DNA from: Myxococcales bacterium
GTDB taxonomy: Bacteria; Myxococcota_A; Bradymonadia; UBA7976; UBA1532
Direction: 5' to 3'
DNA: 64,000 bases
Assembly: GCA_020633435.1 (NCBI GenBank)
Contig: JACKDP010000005.1
Span: 434,001-498,000 of the forward strand
Under the pieces are notes generated by a model that ran no database searches, had not been told where the DNA came from, and saw only the letters and a list, made by a program, of their open reading frames with translations. A program made the translations under genes and the position numbers. The number at the start of each line of letters is the position of its first letter. Position 1 is the stretch's first letter. Positions 8,872 to 17,429 of the stretch are shown here, piece after piece.

Positions 8872-9954
8872 CTAGAAGTAGTCGCTCCAGGGCGGGGCGG
8901 TGTCGAGCGCGTCGGCGTCGGCCGGCCCCGGCGCGTCGGCGCCGAACAGCAGCTTCAGCGCGTTGCGGTGGTACACCCGGTCGAGGACGTCCGCCGGCAG
9001 CGCCACCCCGTCGATCGTCCAGCTCCCCTGGATGGGGGTGGGCAGGGGCAGGCGGCGCCGTGACGTCTCGAACCAGCGGAAGTGGTCGGCATAAAAGAGG
9101 AAAACGTCCGCGAGGCCGGGCCGGTTCTTGCCCACGGAGCCCAGCATGATGCCCCGCGTGATGCCCAGATCGGTGCCGAACAGGATGCGATCGGCGAAGC
9201 GACCGAACACCGCCCGCACCTTCGCCGGGTCGTGGCGGCCGATCTCGGGCAGGCGCGCCGCGACGTCCACGTACAGGTTCGGGTGGGCGGCCAGGGTGGC
9301 GGCGACGTAGTCCAGATCCTCGGGGTTGTTGGCGAAGTGCACGCCGATGAACGTGGTCTGGGGGTGGCGCGCCAGCACGCGGTCCCGGGCCGCCAGCAGG
9401 GCCTCGCGGCGAGGGAACACGGGGTCGGCGAAGGACCAGTCGGGATGCACGCCCAGCTCGGCCATGCGCTCGTTGCCGGGGCCCAGCGGCTCGAAGAAGG
9501 CCTTCGGATCGCCGGTGTGGATGAAGACCGGCATGCCCAGCCGGCCAGCCGCCGCCCAGATGGGATCGAGGCGGGGATCGTCCACCGCGAGCAGCTTGCC
9601 CGGGGCGCTGGGATCGGGCACCCCCAGGCCGAGGGCCTTCGAGATCTTGAGACAGCGGGCGCCCAGCGCGCGGGCGCGCGCCAGCATCGCCGCCTGGCCC
9701 GCGCCGAAGTCGGGCTCGGCGACGCGGCGCCAGGCGATGTTGGCGCAGACGGCGACGCGGCCGTCCAGGTCGCGGGCCGCGTCGAGGGACTCCTCCAGGC
9801 CATCGCCCACCGTGCCGCCCGACAGGTTCACGAAGCGGGTCACGCCGTTGGCGGCCAGCACGTCGGCGACGAGCGCCGTCCGCTCCGGCGTGGTGTGCAC
9901 GTGCACATCGATGACCGGGCGTGGCAGCAGCAGCAGGGTGATCAGCGACAACAT
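8872..9954 (-). CDS. Amidohydrolase family protein, exported
   Basis: The 360-residue product starts MLSLITLLLLPRPVIDVHVH, a short hydrophobic leader followed at once by the HxH metal motif (DVHVH). Further metal-site motifs are CLKISKALG (candidate bridging Lys), FIHTGDP, FIGVHFANNPEDL and the terminal RILFGTDLG, in the order seen in the amidohydrolase_2 (ACMSD-like) group of TIM-barrel hydrolases. The substrate cannot be told. The hydrophobic start may be a signal sequence, although it runs directly into the first strand of the barrel, so secretion is uncertain. ATG 9954 was chosen because upstream residues look non-coding. Convergent with relA/spoT and divergent from the MBL gene. Confidence 0.85.
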   Translation of the reverse strand: MLSLITLLLLPRPVIDVHVHTTPERTALVADVLAANGVTRFVNLSGGTVGDGLEESLDAARDLDGRVAVCANIAWRRVAEPDFGAGQAAMLARARALGARCLKISKALGLGVPDPSAPGKLLAVDDPRLDPIWAAAGRLGMPVFIHTGDPKAFFEPLGPGNERMAELGVHPDWSFADPVFPRREALLAARDRVLARHPQTTFIGVHFANNPEDLDYVAATLAAHPNLYVDVAARLPEIGRHDPAKVRAVFGRFADRILFGTDLGITRGIMLGSVGKNRPGLADVFLFYADHFRWFETSRRRLPLPTPIQGSWTIDGVALPADVLDRVYHRNALKLLFGADAPGPADADALDTAPPWSDYF

Positions 9955-10027
9955 GCCGCGATCCTGCCACTTCCCGGCGGCCGGTGCCACCGCCATCGGC
10001 CGGTGTTGCGAGCGGGTGACATGGGGA

Positions 10028-10057
10028 TTGGACGCCGCGGCCGGCTGCCCGTACACT
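10028..10057 (+). promoter_or_regulatory. Candidate promoter for the MBL hydrolase gene
   Basis: TTGGAC (10028-10033), 18 bp, TACACT (10052-10057). The predicted start of transcription falls at about the ATG at 10065, so the mRNA would be leaderless, or the ATG at 10083 is used instead. Confidence 0.35.
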
Positions 10058-10064
10058 CCCCCGG

Positions 10065-10910
10065 ATGGAAGCCGAAGCCGGCATGATCTTTCGGTTCTGG
10101 GGGGTTCGCGGGAGCATCGCGACGCCCGGGCCGGCCACCGTGCGCTACGGCGGGAACACGCCGTGTGTCGAGGTCCGTGTCGGCCCCCATCTGATCATCC
10201 TCGACGGCGGGACGGGCCTGCGGGCCCTGGGCGATGCCTTGCTGGACGGCCCGCCCGTGGACGCCAGCCTCTTCCTCACCCATATGCACTGGGATCACAT
10301 CCAGGGCATCCCGTTCTTCCGCCCCGCCTTCCAGCGCGGCAACCGCCTCGCCATCTACGGGGAGCGCAAGGGAGATCGCAGCCTGCACGAGATGCTGGCC
10401 GGCCAGATGACCGACCCCAACTTCCCCGTGCCCATCTCGGTCATGGAGTGTGAGCTGGAGGTACACGAGGTCGCGGCGGGGGAGGCGGTGACGCTCGCCC
10501 CCGACCTGGTCGTGGACAGCCTGCCCCTGGCCCACCCCAACGGCTGCCTGGCCTACCGCGTGCGCGCCGGCGGGCGCTGCCTGGTCTACGCCACGGACAC
10601 CGAGCACGACCCCGCCGGCCCGGATCCGGCCCTGGTGGCCTTCGCCCGGGGCGCCGACGCCCTCATCCACGACGCCATGTACACCGAGGAGGAGTACACG
10701 AGCGGCAAGATCGGCTGGGGACACGCCACGTACGCCGCGGCGGTGGCCGTAGCCGAGGCCGCCCAGGTCAAGTGGCTGCACCTCTTCCACCACGCCCCCG
10801 AGCACGACGACGCCTTCCTCGACGCCCAGCTCGCCGCCGTCCGGCGGGCCCTCGTCGGGACGACGCTGCGCGTGGAGATGGCGCGCGAGGGCGAGACCAC
10901 GGTCCTGTAG
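10065..10910 (+). CDS. MBL-fold metallo-hydrolase
   Basis: A 281-residue metallo-beta-lactamase-fold protein. It has FWGVRGSIATPGPATVRYGG near the N-terminus (the PhnP/beta-CASP-less group), the zinc motif THMHWDHIQG (HxHxDH), DSLPLAHPNG (third His), LVYATDTEHD (bridging Asp) and a final LFHHAPEHDD. Proteins with the N-terminal FWGVRGS signature are common in delta-proteobacteria, often near signalling genes, but the substrate is not known. The start is ambiguous. ATG 10065 lacks a Shine-Dalgarno sequence, while ATG 10083, at the conserved N-terminus, is preceded by GGAAG. It is followed 11 bases downstream by the glycoside-hydrolase gene. Confidence 0.9.
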   Translation: MEAEAGMIFRFWGVRGSIATPGPATVRYGGNTPCVEVRVGPHLIILDGGTGLRALGDALLDGPPVDASLFLTHMHWDHIQGIPFFRPAFQRGNRLAIYGERKGDRSLHEMLAGQMTDPNFPVPISVMECELEVHEVAAGEAVTLAPDLVVDSLPLAHPNGCLAYRVRAGGRCLVYATDTEHDPAGPDPALVAFARGADALIHDAMYTEEEYTSGKIGWGHATYAAAVAVAEAAQVKWLHLFHHAPEHDDAFLDAQLAAVRRALVGTTLRVEMAREGETTVL

Positions 10911-10921
10911 GTGGATCCACG

Positions 10922-11920
10922 ATGTCCCTGACCCTGCTGGGCGCGGCGCTCGTCCTCGCCATGCCCCCCGTCCGCCCCATCGACGGCATCGCGCTGAGCC
11001 CGCACTACGAGAACCCGGCCGAGGGGCTCACCTTCGACCAGATGGTCGACGAGATCGCCGCCGAGGGGGCCAGCCACCTGTCCGTGGTGGTGCAGTGGGC
11101 CCAGCCCGACGTGACGGCCACGACGCTGGCGCCGCACCCCAAGGAGAGCCAGCCCGACCGCGTCATCCGGCGCCTCATCCGGCGGGCCCATGGCCGCGGC
11201 CTCAAGGTCATGGTCTTCCCCATCATCTGGGTGGAGGCCCGCGAGGTGGGGGAGTGGCGCGGCACCCTCGCGCCGGTGTCGCCCGAGGCCTGGTGGCGGT
11301 CCTACGGCGCCTTCATCCTGCACTACGCCCGCCTGGCCGCCGAGGAGCGCGCGGAGGTCTTCTCGGTGGGCAGCGAGCTGGCGTCCATGGAGGCCGACGA
11401 GGCCCACTGGCGCGCCCTCATCGCCGACGTGCGCGGCGTCTTCGGCGGCCAGCTCCTGTACTCGGCCAACTGGGATCACTACGTCGACGTGCCGTTCTGG
11501 GACGCCCTCGACTTCGTGGGGCTCACCGCCTACTACACCCTCACCGACTCCCACGATCCCAGCGAGGCCGACCTCACGGCCGCCTGGCAGCGCATCCGCG
11601 GCGACATCATGCCCTTCATCGAGAAGGTGGGGCGGCCCCTCGTCTTCACGGAGCTGGGCTATGTGAGCCAGGACGGCGTCGCCTCGGCGCCCTGGGACTA
11701 CACCCGCGAGCGGCCCGTCGATCTGGAGGAGCAGCGCCGCTGCTTCGCCGCCTTCGCCGCCGCCTGGCAGGACGAGCCGGCCCTTGGCGGCGTCTTCTTC
11801 TGGAACTGGTGGGGGCCCGGCGGCCCTACGGATCGCTGGTACACCCTGAAGGGCAAGCCGGCCCTCGAGGTCGTCCGCGCCTGGCTGCGCGCGCGCCTGC
11901 CCGCCGAAAAAGACAAATAG
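10922..11920 (+). CDS. Glycoside hydrolase family 113-like (TIM barrel)
   Basis: The 332-residue product begins MSLTLLGAALVLAMPPVRPIDG, a possible weak signal peptide, then a TIM barrel. GLKVMVFPIIWVEARE, FSVGSELASME (candidate acid/base Glu) and LVFTELGYVSQDG (candidate nucleophile Glu) occupy the positions of GH113 beta-mannanase-type enzymes, as does FFWNWWGPGGPTDRWYTLKGKP near the end. The two carboxylates are therefore intact. Role by family: hydrolysis of beta-linked polysaccharide such as mannan; the true substrate is unknown. The N-terminal leader suggests periplasmic or extracellular action. It is probably cotranscribed with the MBL gene. Confidence 0.8.
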   Translation: MSLTLLGAALVLAMPPVRPIDGIALSPHYENPAEGLTFDQMVDEIAAEGASHLSVVVQWAQPDVTATTLAPHPKESQPDRVIRRLIRRAHGRGLKVMVFPIIWVEAREVGEWRGTLAPVSPEAWWRSYGAFILHYARLAAEERAEVFSVGSELASMEADEAHWRALIADVRGVFGGQLLYSANWDHYVDVPFWDALDFVGLTAYYTLTDSHDPSEADLTAAWQRIRGDIMPFIEKVGRPLVFTELGYVSQDGVASAPWDYTRERPVDLEEQRRCFAAFAAAWQDEPALGGVFFWNWWGPGGPTDRWYTLKGKPALEVVRAWLRARLPAEKDK

Positions 11921-11944
11921 TTTCAGGGCCTTTCCTGCGGTTGG

Positions 11945-11962
11945 TTCACCCAGGTGGGTGAA
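11945..11962. repeat. Perfect inverted repeat in intergenic DNA
   Basis: TTCACCCAGGTGGGTGAA: two 8-base arms around GG. It lies between the GH113-like stop and the SPOR gene. A second palindrome, CGAAATTTCG, lies at 11970-11979. The two-base loop argues against a simple terminator; an operator is possible. Confidence 0.4.
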
Positions 11963-12030
11963 AATTCGCCGAAATTTCGACCGCCGCGGCGTCCTGCGCT
12001 AGCTTGGAGGGTGCGCCGTTGGAGGGAGAT

Positions 12031-12973
12031 ATGCGCGATCTCGACCGCGTCCGGGAAAAGATCGAAGTCCGGCTGGAGCCGCGCCAGGTCGTGACGCTGG
12101 CCGTGGTGACGCTGCTGTTCAGCGGCGGCCTCTTCGCCGGGGGCTACCTGCTGGGCCTGCGCCACGGGCCGGGGGCGTCGACGGATCCGGCCCTGGGCCG
12201 GCTCGCCGCCATCGACGCGTTCGGCGGGGCGCGCCCCGAGGCGCCCGCGCCCGCCGCGCCGGCCACCGAGGCGCTGGGCGAGGTGGAGTTCATGTTCCCG
12301 AGCGCCCTGGGGGCCCGGCCGGCCCGCCAGCGCCCGGCGGCGCGGCCCGTGAAGCTGCCCCAGGCCGTCGTCGCGGAGCACGTCGACACGCCGCCCCCCC
12401 GAGGCCGCGCCCGATCCGGTGGAGGACGCCCCCGGGTGGCCTGCCCGGCCCCGGCCGCGCGCCCTGTGGTGCTGGAGCCTGTCCGCTATGGCGGCCGCCG
12501 CGCCGGCCCCCCGGCCGACGCCCTGGCCCGCGAAGCCGGCGCCGGTCGCCGAGCCGGATCTGCCCCCGGCGGCCCTGGCCGCCCTGGACGAGGACGCCCC
12601 CCGGGCCATCTCGCCGGCCCCCCGGGCGGTCGCGCCCGCCGCGCCGCGGCCCAGCCTGCCGGCGCCGGACGATCTGGAGTCGGACGAGGACGCCCCGCCG
12701 CGGCCGGGCAGCACCCAGGTGGGCGGCGAGCAGCAGCGCTTCACCCTGCAGCTCAAGGCCGCCAAGGAGCGCGAGGAGGCCGCGACCTACGCCGCCGACG
12801 TGCGCCGCGCCGGCTACGAGCCTCACATCGTCATGGCCAACGTGCCGGGGCGGGGGCGCTTCTACCGCGTGCGGCTGGGCGAGTTCCCGTCCCGTGCCGC
12901 CGCCCGCTCCTTCCAGCGCCGCTTCCGCCAGGAGAGCGGCCTCGCCGACGCCGGCTTCGTCACCGAGCTCTGA
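12031..12973 (+). CDS. SPOR-domain membrane protein, apparent frameshift
   Basis: The gene starts at ATG 12031 behind GGAGGGAG. Residues 1-25 are charged and cytoplasmic, a single membrane segment follows (VVTLAVVTLLFSGGLFAGGYLLGL), then a long periplasmic Ala/Pro linker and a C-terminal SPOR domain (FTLQLKAAKEREEAATYAADV ... VRLGEFPSRAAARSFQRRF). SPOR domains bind denuded septal peptidoglycan, so a cell-division or envelope role is likely. The membrane part and the SPOR part are in different frames. GC3 bias places a one-base shift at the C7 run 12394-12400, which a single missing C would restore. A sequencing error is the simplest reading. The layout (one TM, linker, SPOR) is that of DedD/FtsN-like proteins. 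Confidence 0.75.
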
Positions 12974-13081
12974 GCCGGCCCCCGACCCCCTGAATCCGCC
13001 GGGGTCGTTCCCTCATCGCCCCCATCCGTGGTAGTCGAGTCGCGTGCTGGCCCGCAGGGCCATGGACCGAGAGGGGTGATC

Positions 13082-14914
13082 ATGAAGCGAACCGGTAACG
13101 GCACGACGCAGAACCGCGCCCTCCTGGCGTGGGTCGAGAAGATGGCGGCGCTTTGCAGCCCCGAGGCCATCCACTGGTGCGACGGCAGCGAGGCCGAGGC
13201 GGCCGCCCTCAGCGACCAGATGGTCAAGGCCGGGACGTTCCTCCGCCTCAACCCGGAGAAGCGGCCCAACAGCTTCCTGTGCCGCTCCGATCCCCGCGAC
13301 GTCGCGCGGGTGGAGGGCCGCACCTTCATCTGCAGCAACAACCCCGATGACGCGGGGCCCAACAACAACTGGTCGCCGCCCAAGGAGATGAAGGCGAAGC
13401 TCAACGAGCTCTTCTCGGGCTGCATGCGCGGCCGCACGATGTACGTGGTGCCCTTCAGCATGGGCCCCATCGGCTCGAAGATCGCCCATGTGGGCGTCGA
13501 GATCAGCGACTCGCCCTACGTCGTCGTGAACATGCGCATCATGACGCGCATGGGGCAGGCTGTCCTGGACGCGCTGGGCGAGGCGGGGGAGTTCATCCCC
13601 TGCATGCACTCGGTCGGCGCCCCCCTGGCCCCGGGCGAGGCCGACGTCGCCTGGCCCTGCGATCCCGAGAACCGCTACATCACCCACTTCCCCGAGACGC
13701 GCGAGATCTGGTCGTACGGCTCCGGCTACGGCGGCAACGCGCTCCTGGGCAAGAAGTGCTTCGCCCTGCGCATCGCCTCGGTCATGGCCCGCGACGAGGG
13801 CTGGCTGGCGGAGCACATGCTCATCGCCGGCATCGAGCGGCCCGACGGCGAGAAGACGTATGTGGGCGCGGCCTTCCCGAGCGCCTGCGGCAAGACGAAC
13901 CTGGCCATGCTCGTGCCCCCCGAGGGCTACGAGGGCTGGCGCTTCTGGACGGTCGGCGACGACATCGCCTGGATCAAGCCCGACGAGTCCGGCGTGCTGC
14001 GGGCCATCAACCCCGAGGCGGGCTTCTTCGGCGTGGCCCCCGGCACCAACGAAGAGACCAACCCCAACGCCATGGCGAGCCTGCGGGGCAACTGCATCTT
14101 CACCAACGTGGCCCTCACCGATGACGGCGACGTCTGGTGGGAGGGCATGACGCCCGAGAAGCCGGCCCACCTCATCGACTGGCTGGGCCAGGACTGGACG
14201 CCGGCGAGCAGCACCCCGGCGGCCCACCCCAACGCCCGCTTCACCGCGCCCATCACCCAGTGCCCGAGCTACGACCCGGCCTGGGAGGATCCCGCCGGCG
14301 TGCCCATCAGCGCGTTCATCTTCGGCGGCCGGATGCGGCACACCACGCCCCTCGTCTTCCAGGCCTTCAACTGGAGCCACGGGGTGTACCTGGCCGCCAC
14401 CATGGGCTCGGAGAAGACGGCCGCCGCCGAGGGCCAGGCCGCCATGCGCCGCGACCCGATGGCCATGCTGCCGTTCTGCGGCTACAACATGGGCGACTAC
14501 TTCACCCACTGGCTCAACGTCGGCCGCCGGGTGCCCAACCCCCCGCGCATCTTCCGGGTCAACTGGTTCCGCCGCGACGAGGAGGGCCGCTTCCTCTGGC
14601 CGGGCTTCGGCCAGAACCTGCGGGTGCTGGAGTGGATCCTCAACCGCGTGCATGGCCGCGGCTCCGCCATCGAGAGCCCGCTCGGCTGGATGCCGCGCTA
14701 CGCCGACATGCGCTGGGACGGCCTGGACTTCTCGGAGGGGCGCTTCGAGGAGCTCATGACGGTCGACAAGGACGAGGTGCGCAGCCTCGAGCTGCGCGAT
14801 GACCTGCTCGACCAGTTCTTCGACCGGCTGCCCAAGGAGTTCGTCTACGAGCGGCAGCTGCTGCGGTCCCGGCTCTGGCGCTCGCCGGACCACTGGCGGC
14901 CCGCCCGCAAGTAG
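13082..14914 (+). CDS. pckG: Phosphoenolpyruvate carboxykinase (GTP)
   Basis: Converts oxaloacetate and GTP to phosphoenolpyruvate, GDP and CO2, in gluconeogenesis or anaplerosis. The 610-residue length is typical of the GTP-dependent family. The nucleotide P-loop carrying the active-site Cys is present (FPSACGKTNLAML), together with MGPIGS, GSGYGGNALLGKKC, EGWRFWTVGDDIAW, NPEAGFFGVAPGTNEETNPN and a FNWSHGVYLAATMGSE segment. All key regions look intact. ATG 13082 was chosen because it gives the family-like N-terminus behind GAGAGGGG. It is a single gene with no obvious operon partner; the gene downstream is convergent. Confidence 0.96.
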   Translation: MKRTGNGTTQNRALLAWVEKMAALCSPEAIHWCDGSEAEAAALSDQMVKAGTFLRLNPEKRPNSFLCRSDPRDVARVEGRTFICSNNPDDAGPNNNWSPPKEMKAKLNELFSGCMRGRTMYVVPFSMGPIGSKIAHVGVEISDSPYVVVNMRIMTRMGQAVLDALGEAGEFIPCMHSVGAPLAPGEADVAWPCDPENRYITHFPETREIWSYGSGYGGNALLGKKCFALRIASVMARDEGWLAEHMLIAGIERPDGEKTYVGAAFPSACGKTNLAMLVPPEGYEGWRFWTVGDDIAWIKPDESGVLRAINPEAGFFGVAPGTNEETNPNAMASLRGNCIFTNVALTDDGDVWWEGMTPEKPAHLIDWLGQDWTPASSTPAAHPNARFTAPITQCPSYDPAWEDPAGVPISAFIFGGRMRHTTPLVFQAFNWSHGVYLAATMGSEKTAAAEGQAAMRRDPMAMLPFCGYNMGDYFTHWLNVGRRVPNPPRIFRVNWFRRDEEGRFLWPGFGQNLRVLEWILNRVHGRGSAIESPLGWMPRYADMRWDGLDFSEGRFEELMTVDKDEVRSLELRDDLLDQFFDRLPKEFVYERQLLRSRLWRSPDHWRPARK

Positions 14915-14935
14915 CGGGCGGCAGGGGGGAGGGCG

Positions 14936-15481
14936 TCAGCCCTTGGTCTCGACCCAGCGGTCGGGATCGGGCTCGCCGTCCCCGTCCTCGTCGCTGCCCT
15001 GCCGGGTGATGCGGCCGTTCTTGTAGTACTCCCAGAAGTCGACCCGCCCGTCCCCGTCGCTGTCCGTCTCCACGCGGATGAGCACGCCCTCGCTGTAGTA
15101 CTTGAACAGATCGGGCTTCTCGTCGAACTCGACGTCGACCTCCTTGCGGACGATGCGCTCCTGCTCGTCGAAGAACACCGTCACGTCGGCGCGGCCGTCG
15201 AAGTCCATGTCCATGCGGTCGCGCTTCTTGCGGCCGTTCTCGAACGTGCGCCAGATGTCGATCTTGCCGTCGAAGTTGATGTCGAAGTCCTTGCGGACGA
15301 CGACCTGCTGGCCGTCGATCTCTTCGACGTACTTCCACACATCGGGGATGCCGTCGCGGTTGAGGTCGTAGCGCTGGGCCCCCGGGCCTCCCTGCGGCCC
15401 CGGGCGGGCCACGTCGTCGGTCCTGGCGGTGCCGCCGCAGGCGGCCAGGAGGGAGACGAGGGCGAAGATCAGCGCGCGCAT
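14936..15481 (-). CDS. Lipoprotein with EF-hand/thrombospondin-type calcium loops
   Basis: A 181-residue protein beginning MRALIFALVSLLAACGG, with a lipobox (LLAAC) that predicts an outer-membrane or periplasmic lipoprotein. The mature part is built of repeated 'D-x-N/D-x-D-G-x-x-D' loops: DLNRDGIPDVW, DINFDGKIDIW, DMDFDGRADVT, DSDGDGRVDFWEY and DEDGDGEPDPD. One further unit (DVEFDEKPDLF) has lost the Gly. These are probable Ca2+-binding loops followed by aromatic residues. Similar small lipoproteins are frequent in Myxococcota, but their roles are unknown. It is divergent from lepA, whose promoter lies in the 150-base gap. Confidence 0.85.
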   Translation of the reverse strand: MRALIFALVSLLAACGGTARTDDVARPGPQGGPGAQRYDLNRDGIPDVWKYVEEIDGQQVVVRKDFDINFDGKIDIWRTFENGRKKRDRMDMDFDGRADVTVFFDEQERIVRKEVDVEFDEKPDLFKYYSEGVLIRVETDSDGDGRVDFWEYYKNGRITRQGSDEDGDGEPDPDRWVETKG

Positions 15482-15571
15482 GGGCACCTCTGGGCTGGTT
15501 CGGCCCCATTCATCCGGCAGAAGGCAGGGCGAGTCAAGGGACGCCCTCGGGGGGCCGCCGGCCGACGCCGG

Positions 15572-15599
15572 TTGAAATGCGCGGCTTGCGCCGTATAAT
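15572..15599 (+). promoter_or_regulatory. Strong sigma-70 promoter for lepA-lepB
   Basis: TTGAAA (15572-15577), 16 bp, then a perfect TATAAT (15594-15599). It is the best consensus promoter in the window. Transcription would start near 15606, 26 bases before the lepA ATG, and could serve lepA, lepB and the pyr genes, which follow with almost no gaps. Confidence 0.75.
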
Positions 15600-15631
15600 G
15601 CGCCGGAATTGCCCACGGGGCTGCTCCCTCC

Positions 15632-17428
15632 ATGTCGAGAAACGTCCGTAATTTCGCAATCATCGCCCACATCGACCATGGGAAGAGCACCCTCGCGGAT
15701 CGCATCCTCGGCCTGACGGGCAGCGTCAGCGAGCGCGAAGAGCGTGAGCAGTTCCTCGACTCCATGGACCTGGAGCGTGAGCGTGGCATCACCATCAAGG
15801 CGCAGGCGGTCCGCCTGCCGTGGGTGGGCAAGGATGGCCAGCGCTACGAGTTCAACCTCATCGACACGCCCGGCCACGTCGACTTCACCTACGAGGTGTC
15901 GCGCAGCCTGGCCGCGTGCGAGGGGGCCATCCTGGTCGTGGACGCCTCGCAGGGCGTCGAGGCCCAGACGCTCGCCAACGTCTACCTGGCCCTCGACAAC
16001 AACCTCGAGATCATCCCGGTCCTCAACAAGATCGACCTGCCCGCCGCGGACGCCGCCCGGGTGAAGGCCCAGATCGAGGACATCATCGGCCTCGACACCT
16101 CCATCGCGGTGGAGGTCTCGGCCAAGACGGGCATGGGCGTGCCCGACGTCCTGCAGGCGGTCATCGACTACATCCCGCCGCCCGAGGACCATACGGATGA
16201 ACCGCTGCGGGCCCTGGTGTTCGACTCCTGGTACGACAACTACCGGGGCGTCATCATGCTCGTGCGCGTCGTGGACGGGGTCCTCCGCAAGGGGTCGCGC
16301 ATCCACCTCCTGGCCACCGACCAGCCCTACGATGTGCTCGAGGTGGGCGTCTTCGCCCCCGGCGCCAAGGCCGTCGAGCAGCTCCAGTCCGGGGACGTGG
16401 GCTTCGTCATCGCCAACATCAAGGACGTCCGCCACGCCCGCGTCGGCGACACCATGGTGGACTTCGCCCACCGCACCACCTCCAAGCCCCTCGCGGGCTT
16501 CAAGGAGGTCAGCCCGGTGGTCTTCAGCGGCCTCTTCCCCGTGGTCTCCTCCGACTACGGCGACCTGCGCGAGGCCCTGGAGAAGCTGAAGCTCAACGAC
16601 GCCGCCTTCACCTTCGAGCCCGAGACGTCGGCGGCCCTGGGCTTCGGATTCCGCTGTGGTTTCCTGGGGTTGCTGCACCTCGAGATCGTGCAGGAGCGCC
16701 TCGAGCGCGAGTTCGACATGGACCTCATCACCACGGCCCCCACCGTGGTCTACCGGGTGTACACCACCGACGGCGAGGTCATGTCCATCGACAACCCGGC
16801 GCGGCTCCCCGATCCCCAGGAGATCCGCAAGATGGAGGAGCCCTACATCAAGGCCACCATCCATGTGCCGGGGGAGTTCGTCGGGCCGGTGCTGCAGCTC
16901 TGCGAGGAGCGCCGCGGCATCCAGACGAACATGGGCTACGCGGGCGCCAACCGGATGATGATCGACTACCAGCTCCCCCTGGGCGAGGTGGTGTTCGACT
17001 TCTTCGACCGGCTCAAGAGCGTGACGCGGGGCTACGGCAGCTTCGAGTACGAGGTGTCCGGCTACAAGGACGCCCAGCTCGTGAAGCTGGACGTCCGCCT
17101 CAACGGCGAGGCCGTCGACGCCCTCTCCATCATCGTGCACCGCGACAGCGCCTACGCCCGCGGCAAGGTGCTGTGCGAGAAGCTGCGCAAGGTCATCGAG
17201 CGGCAGCAGTACGACGTGGCCATCCAGGCGTCCATCGGCAGCAAGATCATCGCCCGCGAGACGGTGAAGGCGCTGCGCAAGGACGTGACGGCCAAGTGCT
17301 ACGGCGGCGACATCTCCCGCAAGCGCAAGCTGCTGGAGAAGCAGAAGGCCGGCAAGAAGCGCATGAAGCAGGTGGGCAACGTCGAGGTGCCGCAGGAGGC
17401 CTTCCTCGCCGTGCTCAAGGTGGACTGA
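15632..17428 (+). CDS. lepA: Elongation factor 4 (LepA), back-translocating GTPase
   Basis: A 598-residue translational GTPase of normal LepA length. The G1 motif is AHIDHGKSTLADRIL, the switch II motif DTPGHVDF and the G4 motif NKID. Domains II-III and the LepA-specific C-terminal domain (SIGSKIIARETVKALRKDV, CYGGDISRKRKLLEKQKAGK) follow. It acts on ribosomes, in back-translocation or assembly/initiation under stress according to work on homologues. It is the first gene after a strong promoter and is followed one base later by lepB. The lepA-lepB pairing is widespread, hence the name. Confidence 0.97.
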   Translation: MSRNVRNFAIIAHIDHGKSTLADRILGLTGSVSEREEREQFLDSMDLERERGITIKAQAVRLPWVGKDGQRYEFNLIDTPGHVDFTYEVSRSLAACEGAILVVDASQGVEAQTLANVYLALDNNLEIIPVLNKIDLPAADAARVKAQIEDIIGLDTSIAVEVSAKTGMGVPDVLQAVIDYIPPPEDHTDEPLRALVFDSWYDNYRGVIMLVRVVDGVLRKGSRIHLLATDQPYDVLEVGVFAPGAKAVEQLQSGDVGFVIANIKDVRHARVGDTMVDFAHRTTSKPLAGFKEVSPVVFSGLFPVVSSDYGDLREALEKLKLNDAAFTFEPETSAALGFGFRCGFLGLLHLEIVQERLEREFDMDLITTAPTVVYRVYTTDGEVMSIDNPARLPDPQEIRKMEEPYIKATIHVPGEFVGPVLQLCEERRGIQTNMGYAGANRMMIDYQLPLGEVVFDFFDRLKSVTRGYGSFEYEVSGYKDAQLVKLDVRLNGEAVDALSIIVHRDSAYARGKVLCEKLRKVIERQQYDVAIQASIGSKIIARETVKALRKDVTAKCYGGDISRKRKLLEKQKAGKKRMKQVGNVEVPQEAFLAVLKVD

Positions 17429-17429
17429 C

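Noticed and set aside
6509..10138. Very long open frame on the minus strand opposite gmk, relA/spoT and the amidohydrolase
   Set aside because: It is a GC-rich shadow: the plus-strand relA/spoT and gmk carry conserved motifs and GC3 bias, while this frame is His/Arg/Ala-rich without any domain.
11945..11962. Rho-independent terminator after the GH113-like gene
   Set aside because: The palindrome has only a two-base loop and is followed by AAAATT, not a T-run.
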